The notes under the pieces: model-generated
What the model was told of the DNA's origin: nothing
The model's input: only the letters and a program-made list of their open reading frames with translations
The model's database searches: none
Made by a program: the position numbers and the translations under genes
Shown here: positions 30,371 to 38,452 of the stretch, in pieces
Layout of the letters: every line of letters begins with the position of its first letter
Numbering within the stretch: the stretch's first letter is position 1
Assembly: GCF_020564935.1 (NCBI RefSeq)
Contig: NZ_JAJCXB010000025.1
Coordinates: 32,206 to 96,205, forward strand
DNA from: Streptomyces pinistramenti
GTDB lineage: Bacteria > Actinomycetota > Actinomycetes > Streptomycetales > Streptomycetaceae
Length of the DNA: 64,000 bases
Direction: 5' to 3'

Positions 30371-31852
30371 GTGCCGAACGCCAACAATGACATCCCCGCC
30401 CCGCAGCCCGAGCGGACTCCGCAGTCGACGAACGCGCTGAGCCATGTACAGCGACGTGCCGTGAGCGAACTGCTGCGGGTGTCCCCCGTGGCGGACGACC
30501 TGGCCCGCCGCTTCCAGGAGGCCGGGTTCACGCTTGCCCTGGTCGGCGGCTCGGTGCGGGACGCGCTCCTGGGCCGGCTCGGCAACGATCTTGACTTCAC
30601 CACCGACGCGCGGCCCGAGGACGTCCTGAAGATCGTCCGGCCGTGGGCCGACGCGGTCTGGGAGGTCGGCATCGCTTTCGGCACCGTCGGCTGCAAGAAG
30701 AGCTCGTTCGACATCGAGGTCACGACCTACCGTTCCGAGGCGTACGACCGGACCTCGCGCAAGCCCGAGGTGTCCTACGGCGATTCCATCGAGGAAGATC
30801 TGGTCCGCCGGGACTTCACGGTGAACGCCATGGCCGTGTTCCTCCCGCAGAAGGAGTTCATCGACCCGCACGACGGCCTGGAGGACCTGGCCGCCCGGGT
30901 GCTGCGGACGCCAGGGACGCCGGAGGAGTCGTTCTCCGACGATCCGCTGCGGATGATGCGCGCGGCCCGCTTCGCCGCGCAGCTGGACTTCGACGTCGCG
31001 CCCGAGGTCGTCGCCGCGATGACGGCGATGTCGGACCGCATCGAGATCGTGTCGGCGGAGCGCGTACGGGACGAGCTGAACAAGCTCATCCTGGCGCCGC
31101 ACCCGCGCAAGGGACTGAAGCTGCTCGTCGACTCGGGCATCGCCGACAAGGTCGTGCCGGAGCTTCCCGCGCTGCGGCTGGAACGTGACGAGCATCACCG
31201 CCACAAGGACGTCTACGAGCACTCGCTGACGGTCCTGGAGCAGGCGATCGACCTCGAAGAGGACGGGCCGGACCTGGTCCTGCGGCTGGCGGCGCTGCTG
31301 CACGACATCGGCAAGCCGAGGACGCGCCGGTTCGAGAGCGACGGCCGGGTCTCCTTCCACCACCACGAGGTGGTGGGAGCGAAGATGACCAAGAAGCGGA
31401 TGACCGCGCTGAAGTACTCGAACGACATGGTCAAGGACGTCTCCCGGCTGGTGGAGCTGCATCTGCGCTTCCACGGCTACGGCACGGGCGAATGGACCGA
31501 CTCGGCCGTCCGGCGGTACGTCCGGGATGCCGGTCCGCAGCTGGAGCGGCTGCACAAGCTGACCCGCTCGGACTGCACCACGCGCAACAAGCGCAAGGCC
31601 AGCGCGCTTTCCCGGGCCTACGACGGCCTGGAGGACCGCATCGCGCGCCTCCAGGAGCAGGAGGAGCTGGATGCGATCCGGCCGGACCTGGACGGCAACG
31701 AGATCATGCAGATTCTCGGCATCGCCCCGGGGCCGGAAGTCGGCAAGGCGTACAAGCAGATGCTGGAGATCCGGCTGGAGCACGGGCCGATGGAGCGCGA
31801 GGAGGCCGTCGCCGCGCTCAAGGAGTGGTGGGCCACGCAGAGCCAGGGCTGA
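30371..31852 (+). CDS. pcnA: CCA tRNA nucleotidyltransferase
   Basis: 493 residues. The enzyme adds or repairs the tRNA 3' CCA end, needed here because the tRNA-Ile gene lacks an encoded CCA. The nucleotidyltransferase head has LVGGSVRDALLGRLGNDLDFTTDA, the metal-binding DxD, and the RRDFTVNAMAV motif. The body contains an HD hydrolase domain with LLHDIGKP and the following FHHHEVVGA. Start is GTG. A polyA-polymerase function cannot be excluded from sequence, but actinobacteria usually have this single enzyme. Three parS sites follow the stop codon. Confidence 0.94.
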   Translation: MPNANNDIPAPQPERTPQSTNALSHVQRRAVSELLRVSPVADDLARRFQEAGFTLALVGGSVRDALLGRLGNDLDFTTDARPEDVLKIVRPWADAVWEVGIAFGTVGCKKSSFDIEVTTYRSEAYDRTSRKPEVSYGDSIEEDLVRRDFTVNAMAVFLPQKEFIDPHDGLEDLAARVLRTPGTPEESFSDDPLRMMRAARFAAQLDFDVAPEVVAAMTAMSDRIEIVSAERVRDELNKLILAPHPRKGLKLLVDSGIADKVVPELPALRLERDEHHRHKDVYEHSLTVLEQAIDLEEDGPDLVLRLAALLHDIGKPRTRRFESDGRVSFHHHEVVGAKMTKKRMTALKYSNDMVKDVSRLVELHLRFHGYGTGEWTDSAVRRYVRDAGPQLERLHKLTRSDCTTRNKRKASALSRAYDGLEDRIARLQEQEELDAIRPDLDGNEIMQILGIAPGPEVGKAYKQMLEIRLEHGPMEREEAVAALKEWWATQSQG

Positions 31853-31865
31853 CGACGGGGGCGGT

Positions 31866-31879
31866 GTTTCACGTGAAAC
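31866..31879. other. parS: parS site (perfect), first of triple
   Basis: Perfect GTTTCACGTGAAAC within a 22-bp perfect palindrome (31862-31883), 13 bp after the pcnA stop. Confidence 0.95.
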
Positions 31880-31899
31880 ACCGTCGGTCCGGTTCGCTG

Positions 31900-31913
31900 G
31901 TTTCACGTGAAAC
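31900..31913. other. parS: parS site (perfect), second of triple
   Basis: Perfect GTTTCACGTGAAAC, 34 bp from the first site of the cluster. Confidence 0.95.
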
Positions 31914-31931
31914 GGGTCAGGATCCTGCCCT

Positions 31932-31945
31932 GTTTCACGTGAAAC
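31932..31945. other. parS: parS site (perfect), third of triple
   Basis: Perfect GTTTCACGTGAAAC, 32 bp from the second. Its TCA (31935-31937) serves as the stop codon of a short minus-strand frame. Confidence 0.95.
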
Positions 31946-32045
31946 GGCGCGCGCGTTCTCGCTGAGGGCAGGGAGTCCGTCCGTACGGTGACTGATCGTA
32001 GGGCTGCTGTCCGTATGGATTCTGGCCTTGCGGCGGTGTGGTCAT
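31935..32045 (-). pseudogene. Remnant of an LppU/SCO3897-like gene, 36 codons left
   Basis: A 36-codon minus-strand frame begins MTTPPQGQNPYGQQPYDQSP, preceded by GGGGGA. As I recall the LppU/SCO3897 family, its members start with this Pro/Gln/Tyr-rich segment and continue to a membrane helix and a secreted domain of over 100 residues. That gene is expected exactly here, between pcnA and an MFS gene. In this genome the frame turns into a basic stretch and stops inside the third parS, and no membrane helix or secreted domain follows in any frame. I infer an N-terminal remnant after deletion. A real 36-residue peptide is the alternative. Confidence 0.6.
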
Positions 32046-32150
32046 GAGTGTCCCCCGATGCTGATCCGTGCAGGTGTGTGCGGCGTGCGGATGACGCCCC
32101 CGCAAGGTTTCCGGTCGCGCGACGCTGTCGTAGCGGTTGTCGGCCTTGTG

Positions 32151-33428
32151 TCAGACGCCTGGGCGGCGCTGCACGACGCCCAGGCGGGCCATCCCCGCGA
32201 GCGTGGCTGCGTAGAGCCCGGACACCACGACCAGCAGTCCGACCGACTTCCCGTCCGGCGGCAGCATGAGGGCCGCGACCGCGGCGGCGCCGACGAAGGC
32301 AATGTTGTACAGCACGTCGTAGACGGCGAACACCCGGCCGCGGTAGGCGTCGTCGACCGTGTATTGGACCACTGTGTCGGTAGCGATCTTCGTGCCCTGG
32401 GTGCTGAGGCCGAGGACGAAGGCGGCGGCCAGCATCGGGCCCGGAGCGAACGGCAGCCCCAGAGCCGGCACCAGCACCGCGCCCAGGGCGGCGCAGCAGG
32501 CGATCCATCCGAACGGCGTGAGCCGGGCGATGGCCCAGGGGGTGACGAGCGCCGCGGCGAAGAAGCCCGCTCCCGAGACGCCGACGGTGACTCCGAGCAG
32601 CGCCAGCCCTTCGGGCTCGGTTGCGGACCAGGCGTAGCGGCACAGCATCAGCACCATGACCGTCAGAGCGCCGTAGCAGAACCGGACCATCGTCATCGCT
32701 ATCAGCGCACGGGCCGGAACCTGCCGCTGCACGAGGTGCCGCAGGCCGTCATGCAGGCCCCGCGCGGTGCTCAACAGGGTTTCTTTCAGGCGGCCTTGAA
32801 GCTGTGACGGGTCCGGCCCGAGCAGGTCGGGTGCCATGCGCAGGGCGGTGAGGGACGAGCACAGGTAGAGGGCCGCGCTGAGCAGTACGACGAGCGCATC
32901 CGCTTGCGGCCCGGTGAGCCGGACCGCGAAGGCCAGCCCTCCGCCCGCCGTCGCGGCGAGCGTTCCGGCCGTGGGGGAAAGGGAGTTGGCCACCACCAGC
33001 TGTTCTTCACCCGCCACCACCCGGGGCAGCGCGGCGGAGAGCCCGGCCAGTACGAAGCGGTTCACGGCGGTGACGGACAGCGCCGATGCGTAGAACAGCC
33101 AGTCGGGGACGCCGATGAGGATCAGGGCGGCGGTCGCGGTGGCGAGGACGGTGCGCAGCAGATTGCCGCGGAGCAGTACCTGGCGTCGGCGCCAGCGGTC
33201 CAGCAGGACGCCGGTGAACGGGCCGAGCAGGGAGTACGGCAGCAGCAGGATCGCCATGGCGGAGGCGATGGCGGCGGGCGAGCTCTGCTTCTCCGGAGAG
33301 AAGACGACGAAGGTGGCGAGCGCCACCTGAAAGACGCCGTCGGCTGCTTGCGAGAGCAGCCGTGCGGTCAGGAGTGAACGGAAGTCGCGCAGCTGGAGTA
33401 ATACGCGGAGATCGCGCACGGCAGGCAT
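32151..33428 (-). CDS. MFS transporter
   Basis: 425 residues with about 12 hydrophobic segments, a major-facilitator exporter of unknown substrate. The N-terminal half reads LLQLRDFRSLLTARLLSQAADGVFQVALATFVVF, and the loop between helices 2 and 3 has GVLLDRWRRRQVLL, matching the MFS GxxxDRxGRR pattern. The C-terminal half includes QGTKIATDTVVQYTVDDAYRGRVFAVYD, typical of the MFS_3/enterobactin-exporter-like group. The ATG 15 bp inside the longest frame is chosen, with GTGAGG upstream. Its start lies just beyond the ino1 terminator. Confidence 0.85.
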   Translation of the reverse strand: MPAVRDLRVLLQLRDFRSLLTARLLSQAADGVFQVALATFVVFSPEKQSSPAAIASAMAILLLPYSLLGPFTGVLLDRWRRRQVLLRGNLLRTVLATATAALILIGVPDWLFYASALSVTAVNRFVLAGLSAALPRVVAGEEQLVVANSLSPTAGTLAATAGGGLAFAVRLTGPQADALVVLLSAALYLCSSLTALRMAPDLLGPDPSQLQGRLKETLLSTARGLHDGLRHLVQRQVPARALIAMTMVRFCYGALTVMVLMLCRYAWSATEPEGLALLGVTVGVSGAGFFAAALVTPWAIARLTPFGWIACCAALGAVLVPALGLPFAPGPMLAAAFVLGLSTQGTKIATDTVVQYTVDDAYRGRVFAVYDVLYNIAFVGAAAVAALMLPPDGKSVGLLVVVSGLYAATLAGMARLGVVQRRPGV

Positions 33429-33447
33429 GGCGCACAGCCTCACACAG

Positions 33448-33486
33448 CCCGCGGGCCTCCGGGAGTCATATCCGGAGGCCCGCGGG
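33448..33486 (-). terminator. Terminator after ino1
   Basis: A perfect 15-bp stem (33448-33462 with 33472-33486) and a 9-base loop, 20 bp after the ino1 stop codon and just upstream of the MFS start. It ends the padR-ino1 unit. Confidence 0.85.
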
Positions 33487-33506
33487 GAGACGTGGGGACG
33501 GGTGCG

Positions 33507-34589
33507 TCAGCGCTCGACCTCGGCCTTGATGAACTTCTCGACGTTTTCGCGTGCCTCGTCGTCGAAGTACTGCACCGGGGGCGACTTCATGAAGTAGGAG
33601 GACGCGGAGAGGATCGGCCCGCCGATACCACGGTCCTTGGCGATCTTCGCGGCGCGCAGCGCGTCGATGATGACACCCGCGGAGTTGGGGGAGTCCCAGA
33701 CCTCGAGCTTGTACTCAAGGTTCAGCGGTACATCGCCGAAGGCGCGGCCCTCAAGGCGGACGTACGCCCACTTGCGGTCGTCGAGCCAGGCCACGAAGTC
33801 GGAGGGCCCGATGTGGACGTTGTCCTCGCCCAGCTCGCGGTCCTTGATCTGGGAGGTGACGGCCTGCGTCTTGGAGATCTTCTTGGACTCCAGGCGCTCG
33901 CGCTCCAGCATGTTCTTGAAGTCCATGTTGCCGCCGACGTTCAGCTGCATCGTGCGGTCCAGGACGACGCCCCGGTCCTCGAAGAGCTTCGCCATCACAC
34001 GGTGCGTGATGGTCGCGCCGACCTGCGACTTGATGTCGTCTCCGACGATCGGCACACCGGCCTCGGTGAACTTGTCCGCCCACTCCTTGGTGCCGGCGAT
34101 GAAGACCGGAAGGGCGTTGACGAAGGCGACCTTGGCGTCGATGGCGCACTGGGCGTAGTACTTCGCGGCGTCCTCGGAGCCGACAGGGAGGTAGCAGACC
34201 AGGACGTCGACCTGCTTGTCCTTGAGGACCTGGACGATGTCGACCGGAGCCTGCTCGGACTCCTCGATCGTCATGCGGTAGTACTTGCCCAGACCGTCGA
34301 GGGTGTGGCCCCGCTGGACCGGCACATCGGCGTTCGGCACGTCGCAGATCTTGATGGTGTTGTTCTCGCTGGCGCCGATGGCGTCCGAGAGGTCGAGGCC
34401 GACCTTCTTGGCGTCGACATCGAAGGCGGCCACGAACTCGATGTCCCGCACGTGGTATTCGCCGAACTGCACGTGCATGAGACCGGGCACGCGAGTGTCC
34501 GGGTCGGCGTCCTTGTAGTACTCGACGCCCTGTACCAGCGAGGCGGCGCAGTTGCCCACGCCGACGATGGCTACGCGAACCGAACCCAT
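33507..34589 (-). CDS. ino1: Inositol-3-phosphate synthase
   Basis: 360 residues, the compact actinobacterial/archaeal type. It converts glucose 6-phosphate to 1L-myo-inositol 1-phosphate using NAD, feeding phosphatidylinositol and mycothiol synthesis. The Rossmann motif VRVAIVGVGNCAASLVQG is at the N-terminus; FVNALPVFIAGTKEW, GDDIKSQVGATITHRVM and LNVGGNMDFKNM are the substrate and NAD/metal blocks. The ATG start has a clear position 46 bp after padR. The PadR repressor gene upstream in the same unit suggests self-contained regulation of inositol synthesis. Confidence 0.96.
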   Translation of the reverse strand: MGSVRVAIVGVGNCAASLVQGVEYYKDADPDTRVPGLMHVQFGEYHVRDIEFVAAFDVDAKKVGLDLSDAIGASENNTIKICDVPNADVPVQRGHTLDGLGKYYRMTIEESEQAPVDIVQVLKDKQVDVLVCYLPVGSEDAAKYYAQCAIDAKVAFVNALPVFIAGTKEWADKFTEAGVPIVGDDIKSQVGATITHRVMAKLFEDRGVVLDRTMQLNVGGNMDFKNMLERERLESKKISKTQAVTSQIKDRELGEDNVHIGPSDFVAWLDDRKWAYVRLEGRAFGDVPLNLEYKLEVWDSPNSAGVIIDALRAAKIAKDRGIGGPILSASSYFMKSPPVQYFDDEARENVEKFIKAEVER

Positions 34590-34635
34590 TCCGGTTGCTC
34601 CCTGTGTGCTCGCTGAGGCCCTGCTGGGCAGGCCC

Positions 34636-35313
34636 TCATGTGGTGGTGTCATCGGACGGGTCCGGCCGGGTACCACCCCGGTGCCGGGGCAGGCCGCCCG
34701 TATCTCCTGACTGATCCTGCTTGTCCCGTGCTGCGGACTCCGGCGCGCGCTGATCGCGGCCGGAGCGTTCACTTTCGATGAGCTCGTTCAACCAACGGAC
34801 CTCACGTTCCACGGATTCCATGCCGTGGCGCTGCAGTTCGAGGGTGTAGTCGTCCAGCCGCTCGCGGGTGCGGGCCAGTGAGGTGCGCATCTTTTCGAGG
34901 CGTTCCTCCAGCCGGCTGCGGCGGCCTTCCAGCACGCGCATCCGTACGTCCCGCGATGTCTGGCCGAAGAAGGCGAAGCGGACGCCGAAATGCTCGTCCT
35001 CCCACGCATCCGGCCCGGAGTGGGAGAGCAGTTCTTCGAAGTGCTCTTTCCCCGCCGTGGTCAATCGGTAGACGATCTTTGCCCGGCGTCCCGTCAGTGC
35101 CGCTGGTGCGCCCTCCGGGGCGCCGCCCGTCTCCTCGATGAGCCAGCCGGTCGCGACCAGCCCTTTGAGGCAGGGGTAGAGGGTGCCGTAGCTGAACGCA
35201 CGGAAGACCCCGAGCGAGGTGTTGAGCCGTTTCCGCAGCTCGTAGCCGTGCATCGGGGACTCGCGCAGGAGGCCCAGGACGGCGAATTCGAGGATGCCGG
35301 AACGTCTGCTCAT
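34636..35313 (-). CDS. PadR family transcriptional regulator upstream of ino1
   Basis: 225 residues. The winged helix reads SGILEFAVLGLLRESPMHGYELRKRL and SYGTLYPCLKGLVATGWL, the PadR signature. A helical effector/dimer domain (FEELLSHS... to about residue 175) follows, then a charged tail. The ATG is preceded by AAGGAGG. Its promoter region carries a perfect palindrome centred at 35364, the likely operator. The PadR-ino1 pair is conserved in Streptomyces; repression of its own operon, with inositol or a phosphate sugar as possible signal, is inferred. Confidence 0.92.
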   Translation of the reverse strand: MSRRSGILEFAVLGLLRESPMHGYELRKRLNTSLGVFRAFSYGTLYPCLKGLVATGWLIEETGGAPEGAPAALTGRRAKIVYRLTTAGKEHFEELLSHSGPDAWEDEHFGVRFAFFGQTSRDVRMRVLEGRRSRLEERLEKMRTSLARTRERLDDYTLELQRHGMESVEREVRWLNELIESERSGRDQRAPESAARDKQDQSGDTGGLPRHRGGTRPDPSDDTTT

Positions 35314-35353
35314 CCTCCGCCTCCTTGGCCTCGTGCGTTCTTTATGTCGTGCT

Positions 35354-35374
35354 GATGTATCGACTCGATACATC
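35354..35374. promoter_or_regulatory. Perfect palindromic operator of the PadR-ino1 unit
   Basis: A 21-bp perfect palindrome: arms GATGTATCGA and TCGATACATC around a central C. It lies 40 bp upstream of the padR ATG, where the promoter is expected; the ATGTAT/ATACAT core is the usual PadR recognition pattern. Confidence 0.82.
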
Positions 35375-35674
35375 CAGACGATAGAACGACCACCAGGGTG
35401 GAACAAGGAAGGAGACGGTGAACGGCGTCACATCACCGATTCTTACTACCCAACCTGCCTGATTTGGAGTGAATTTCGACGGTGGGCAGGTTTTGGCCCT
35501 GCGTAGTCTGTGCGGCATGCAGACTGCCGGGAACCGAGGGCCTATACGTGGCGTCCCCGTCCTCGGTGCAGCGCGACCCGCGCGTCAGGAACGGGTCGTG
35601 CATCGGGGGGACCTGAAGCCAACTGCCGCCTTCAGGCGACGAGATAGCGCGCCTGCCCGAGGAGTAGCCGTTCC

Positions 35675-38320
35675 ATGAGCGAGCACCGTCGCAAACCACC
35701 ACAGCCGCAGGGTGGTGGACGCGCCGCGGCCCGACGTGCCGCACAGCAGTCATCGGGGCGGCGCGCATCGCCGTCACGCAGCACTGCTGATGACGCCACG
35801 TCCGTTTCCGCCGCGCACGGCCAGGAACGGCCGGCGGGCGGGCGGGCCGAAGCGCGCCGGGCCGCGCAGCGCGGAGGTCGCCGGCGGGCGCCCGAGACTG
35901 CGGGGGGATCTGGCGGGGGACGCGGCGGCCATGGCGGCCGAGGGCGTCGAACCGGTGGTGGGCCGGAGGGAGGACGTGGCCGCGGCCGTGGCGGGAGCGG
36001 CCCGGCGAAGAAGCGTCTCATCGACTACCCGCGGGCCAACAAGGTTGGCTGGCGGCGGTTCGTGCCGTCCTGGAAGCAGGTCACGGCGCTGTGCGTCGGC
36101 TTCATCGGCCTGATCGTCGGTGTCTCCGGCATAGCGCTCGCACTGGTGCAGGTACCTCTGGAGAGCGCCGCAGCGCGGCAGGAGAACAACGTCTACTACT
36201 GGGCCAACGGCGACATCATGGCCCGTGACGGCAAGACGAACCGTCAGATCGTGGACATCAGCGATATCCCGCGGTCGATGCAGAACGCGGCGATCTCCGC
36301 CGAGAACGCGTCGTTCGAGAAGGACTCCGGCGTGGACCCGAAGGGGATCTTGCGCGCCGTGGTCAAGATGGCCCAGGGCGGCGACACCCAGGGCGGTTCG
36401 ACCATCACCCAGCAGTACGTCAAGAACGCCATGCTCTCGCAGGAGCAGACGCTCGACCGCAAGTTCAAAGAGCTCTTCATCTCCATCAAGGTCGGCGGGA
36501 CGGTCCCGAAGCCCAAGATCCTCCAGGGCTACCTCAACACCAGCTACTACGGCCGGAACGCCTACGGCATCCAGGCCGCCGCGCAGGCGTACTACGGCAA
36601 GGACGCCAAGGACCTCAAGCCGGACGAGAGCGCCATGCTGGCCACCGTCCTCAAGGGCGCGGACCTCTACGACCCGGCCGGCGGCACCGGGCCGCACTCC
36701 ACGCGGCAGGCCAACACCGCCCGCGCACAGTCGCGTTGGTCCTGGATCCTCGACCGTGAAGTCGAGGTCGGCCGCATGTCGAAGAGCGAGCGGGCCAAGT
36801 ACAAGAAGTTTCCCCAGCCGCAGGAACCGAAGCCGGTGGCCAGTAAGGGCGGCCAGATCGGCTACCTGATGGACACCGCCAAGAAGTACGTGCTCAAGAA
36901 CACCGACATCAGCGAGGCGGCCTTCGACAAGGGCGGCTACCAGATCCACACGACCTTCGAAAAGAAGAAGGTCGAGGATCTCGCCGCCTCGGTGAAGAAG
37001 GTCAACAAGCGCTATATCGATCCGGAGAAGCGGTCCAAGGACAAATACGTCCAGTTCGGTGGCGCCTCCGTGGTCCCCGGCACGGGCAAGATCGTCGCGC
37101 TCTACGGCGGTGAGGGCTACGACAAGGGCCACTTCAGCAACAACGCCGACACGTTCGGTGTGCCGGTCGGCTCGACGTGGAAGCCGTTCGTCCTCGCCGC
37201 CGCGATGAAGTACGGCACGAAGCACAGCGACGGCCAGGCGATCTCCCCCGACAGCCGCTACAACGGCAACGACCACCTCAAGGTGAAGGACGCGGACGGA
37301 AATTACGTCCTGAAGCAGGACGGCTCGCCCTTCTACCAAGTGAACGAGAGCAATCACCCCTGGGGCTACATCAGCCTCATGAAGGCGATGGAGCAGTCCG
37401 TCAACACCCCGTTCGTCCAGCTCGGTATGGACGTCGGGATGAAGAACGTCCGGGACATGGCCCAGGCGGCGGGCATCGCCGAGGCCAGCTTCGACAAAAA
37501 CCTCAACCCGTCCTTCGCACTGGGTACTTCCACACCCAGCGCGATCCGCATGGCCAATGCCTATGCGACCTTCGCGAAGTCGGGCACCAAGGTCGAGCCG
37601 TATTCGGTGACCGAGGTGACACACAAGGGCGAGTCCGTCGATGGGCTGGACGCGCCGTCCAAGGAGTCGGCGATGGATCCCAACATCGCCAACAACGTCA
37701 CCAAGGCTCTGGAGAACGTCATCCAGAACGGTACGGCGACGGAGGCGAAGAAGCTGGGCCGGCCGGCGGCCGGCAAGACCGGTACCACTGACGAGAACAA
37801 GTCGGCCTGGTTCGTCGGCTACACCCCGCAGCTCTCGACGGCCGTCACGATGTTCCGCGAGGACCCCAAGAATCCCCGCCAGCTCTCCATGAACGGCGTC
37901 GGTGGCTTCGACTCGATCCATGGTGGTGCCCTGCCGACCCAGGTATGGACCCAGTACATGATGCAGGCGGTAGCGGGCCAGCCCGTGCAGCAGTTCCCAG
38001 CCGCCGACCCGATCGGACAGCGCACGGACGAGGAGGGCATGCCGACGCCGACGCCGACGCCGACGCCGTCCGATAAGCCGTCCGATAAGCCGTCCGATAA
38101 GCCGTCCGATAAGCCGACGCCGTCGCACTCGCCGTCCCCCACTCCGACGGAGACCTGCGCGGACTGGGACATCAACTGCAAGAACCACGGGGGGACGACC
38201 GGCGATCCGGGTGGTGAGACCGGCGGCGATCCGGGCGGGGACGGCAGCCCGACACCCGACCCCGGCGGAACCGACAGCGGTGGCGGCTTCATCGCCGGCT
38301 CCAATGGGGAACGCCCCTGA
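35675..38320 (+). CDS. Class A penicillin-binding protein (transglycosylase/transpeptidase)
   Basis: 881 residues. It polymerises and cross-links peptidoglycan outside the membrane. A basic, Gly/Arg/Ala-rich cytoplasmic region of ~125 residues leads to one membrane anchor (LCVGFIGLIVGVSGIALALV). The GT51 domain has ENASFEKDSGVDPKGILRAV and GGSTITQQYVKNAML; the first motif has Glu but Asn in place of the usual Asp. The transpeptidase has STWK (SxxK), SVN (SxN) and KTGTT (KTG). The Pro/Ser/Thr-rich tail contains tandem DNA repeats and a CADWDINC segment. No terminator lies upstream in the 268-bp gap after padR, which I read as promoter region. Confidence 0.92.
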   Translation: MSEHRRKPPQPQGGGRAAARRAAQQSSGRRASPSRSTADDATSVSAAHGQERPAGGRAEARRAAQRGGRRRAPETAGGSGGGRGGHGGRGRRTGGGPEGGRGRGRGGSGPAKKRLIDYPRANKVGWRRFVPSWKQVTALCVGFIGLIVGVSGIALALVQVPLESAAARQENNVYYWANGDIMARDGKTNRQIVDISDIPRSMQNAAISAENASFEKDSGVDPKGILRAVVKMAQGGDTQGGSTITQQYVKNAMLSQEQTLDRKFKELFISIKVGGTVPKPKILQGYLNTSYYGRNAYGIQAAAQAYYGKDAKDLKPDESAMLATVLKGADLYDPAGGTGPHSTRQANTARAQSRWSWILDREVEVGRMSKSERAKYKKFPQPQEPKPVASKGGQIGYLMDTAKKYVLKNTDISEAAFDKGGYQIHTTFEKKKVEDLAASVKKVNKRYIDPEKRSKDKYVQFGGASVVPGTGKIVALYGGEGYDKGHFSNNADTFGVPVGSTWKPFVLAAAMKYGTKHSDGQAISPDSRYNGNDHLKVKDADGNYVLKQDGSPFYQVNESNHPWGYISLMKAMEQSVNTPFVQLGMDVGMKNVRDMAQAAGIAEASFDKNLNPSFALGTSTPSAIRMANAYATFAKSGTKVEPYSVTEVTHKGESVDGLDAPSKESAMDPNIANNVTKALENVIQNGTATEAKKLGRPAAGKTGTTDENKSAWFVGYTPQLSTAVTMFREDPKNPRQLSMNGVGGFDSIHGGALPTQVWTQYMMQAVAGQPVQQFPAADPIGQRTDEEGMPTPTPTPTPSDKPSDKPSDKPSDKPTPSHSPSPTPTETCADWDINCKNHGGTTGDPGGETGGDPGGDGSPTPDPGGTDSGGGFIAGSNGERP
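38042..38113 (+). repeat. Tandem repeats in the PBP tail
   Basis: About four CCGACG hexamers (38042-38065) run directly into four exact copies of the 12-mer CCGTCCGATAAG (38066-38113), encoding TP repeats and PSDK repeats. Copy number is likely to vary between strains. Confidence 0.9.
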
Positions 38321-38332
38321 TGATCCCGCCCG

Positions 38333-38346
38333 GTTTCACGTGGAAC
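38333..38346. other. parS: parS-like site after the PBP gene (one mismatch)
   Basis: GTTTCACGTGGAAC, one change from consensus, 21 bp from a perfect parS. Confidence 0.7.
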
Positions 38347-38353
38347 AGCGTCT

Positions 38354-38367
38354 GTTTCACGTGAAAC
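38354..38367. other. parS: parS site (perfect) after the PBP gene
   Basis: Perfect GTTTCACGTGAAAC between the PBP stop codon and its terminator. Confidence 0.95.
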
Positions 38368-38378
38368 CGCGGAAACCC

Positions 38379-38414
38379 GAAGCCCCCGACCCGGCTCGAC
38401 CGGGCGGGGGCTTC
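38379..38414 (+). terminator. Terminator after the PBP gene
   Basis: Inverted repeat of about 15 bp (38379-38394 with 38400-38414, GAAGCCCCCG paired with CGGGGGCTTC) 60 bp after the PBP stop, immediately following the parS pair. Confidence 0.82.
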
Positions 38415-38452
38415 GCCGCGTTCTGCTCAGGAGCGTGCGGCAGGATGGGGCC

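Noticed and set aside
29585..31906. A 773-codon minus-strand frame spanning pcnA and the start of the DUF6049-like gene
   Set aside because: Crosses two divergent real genes and their promoter gap; no coherent protein features.
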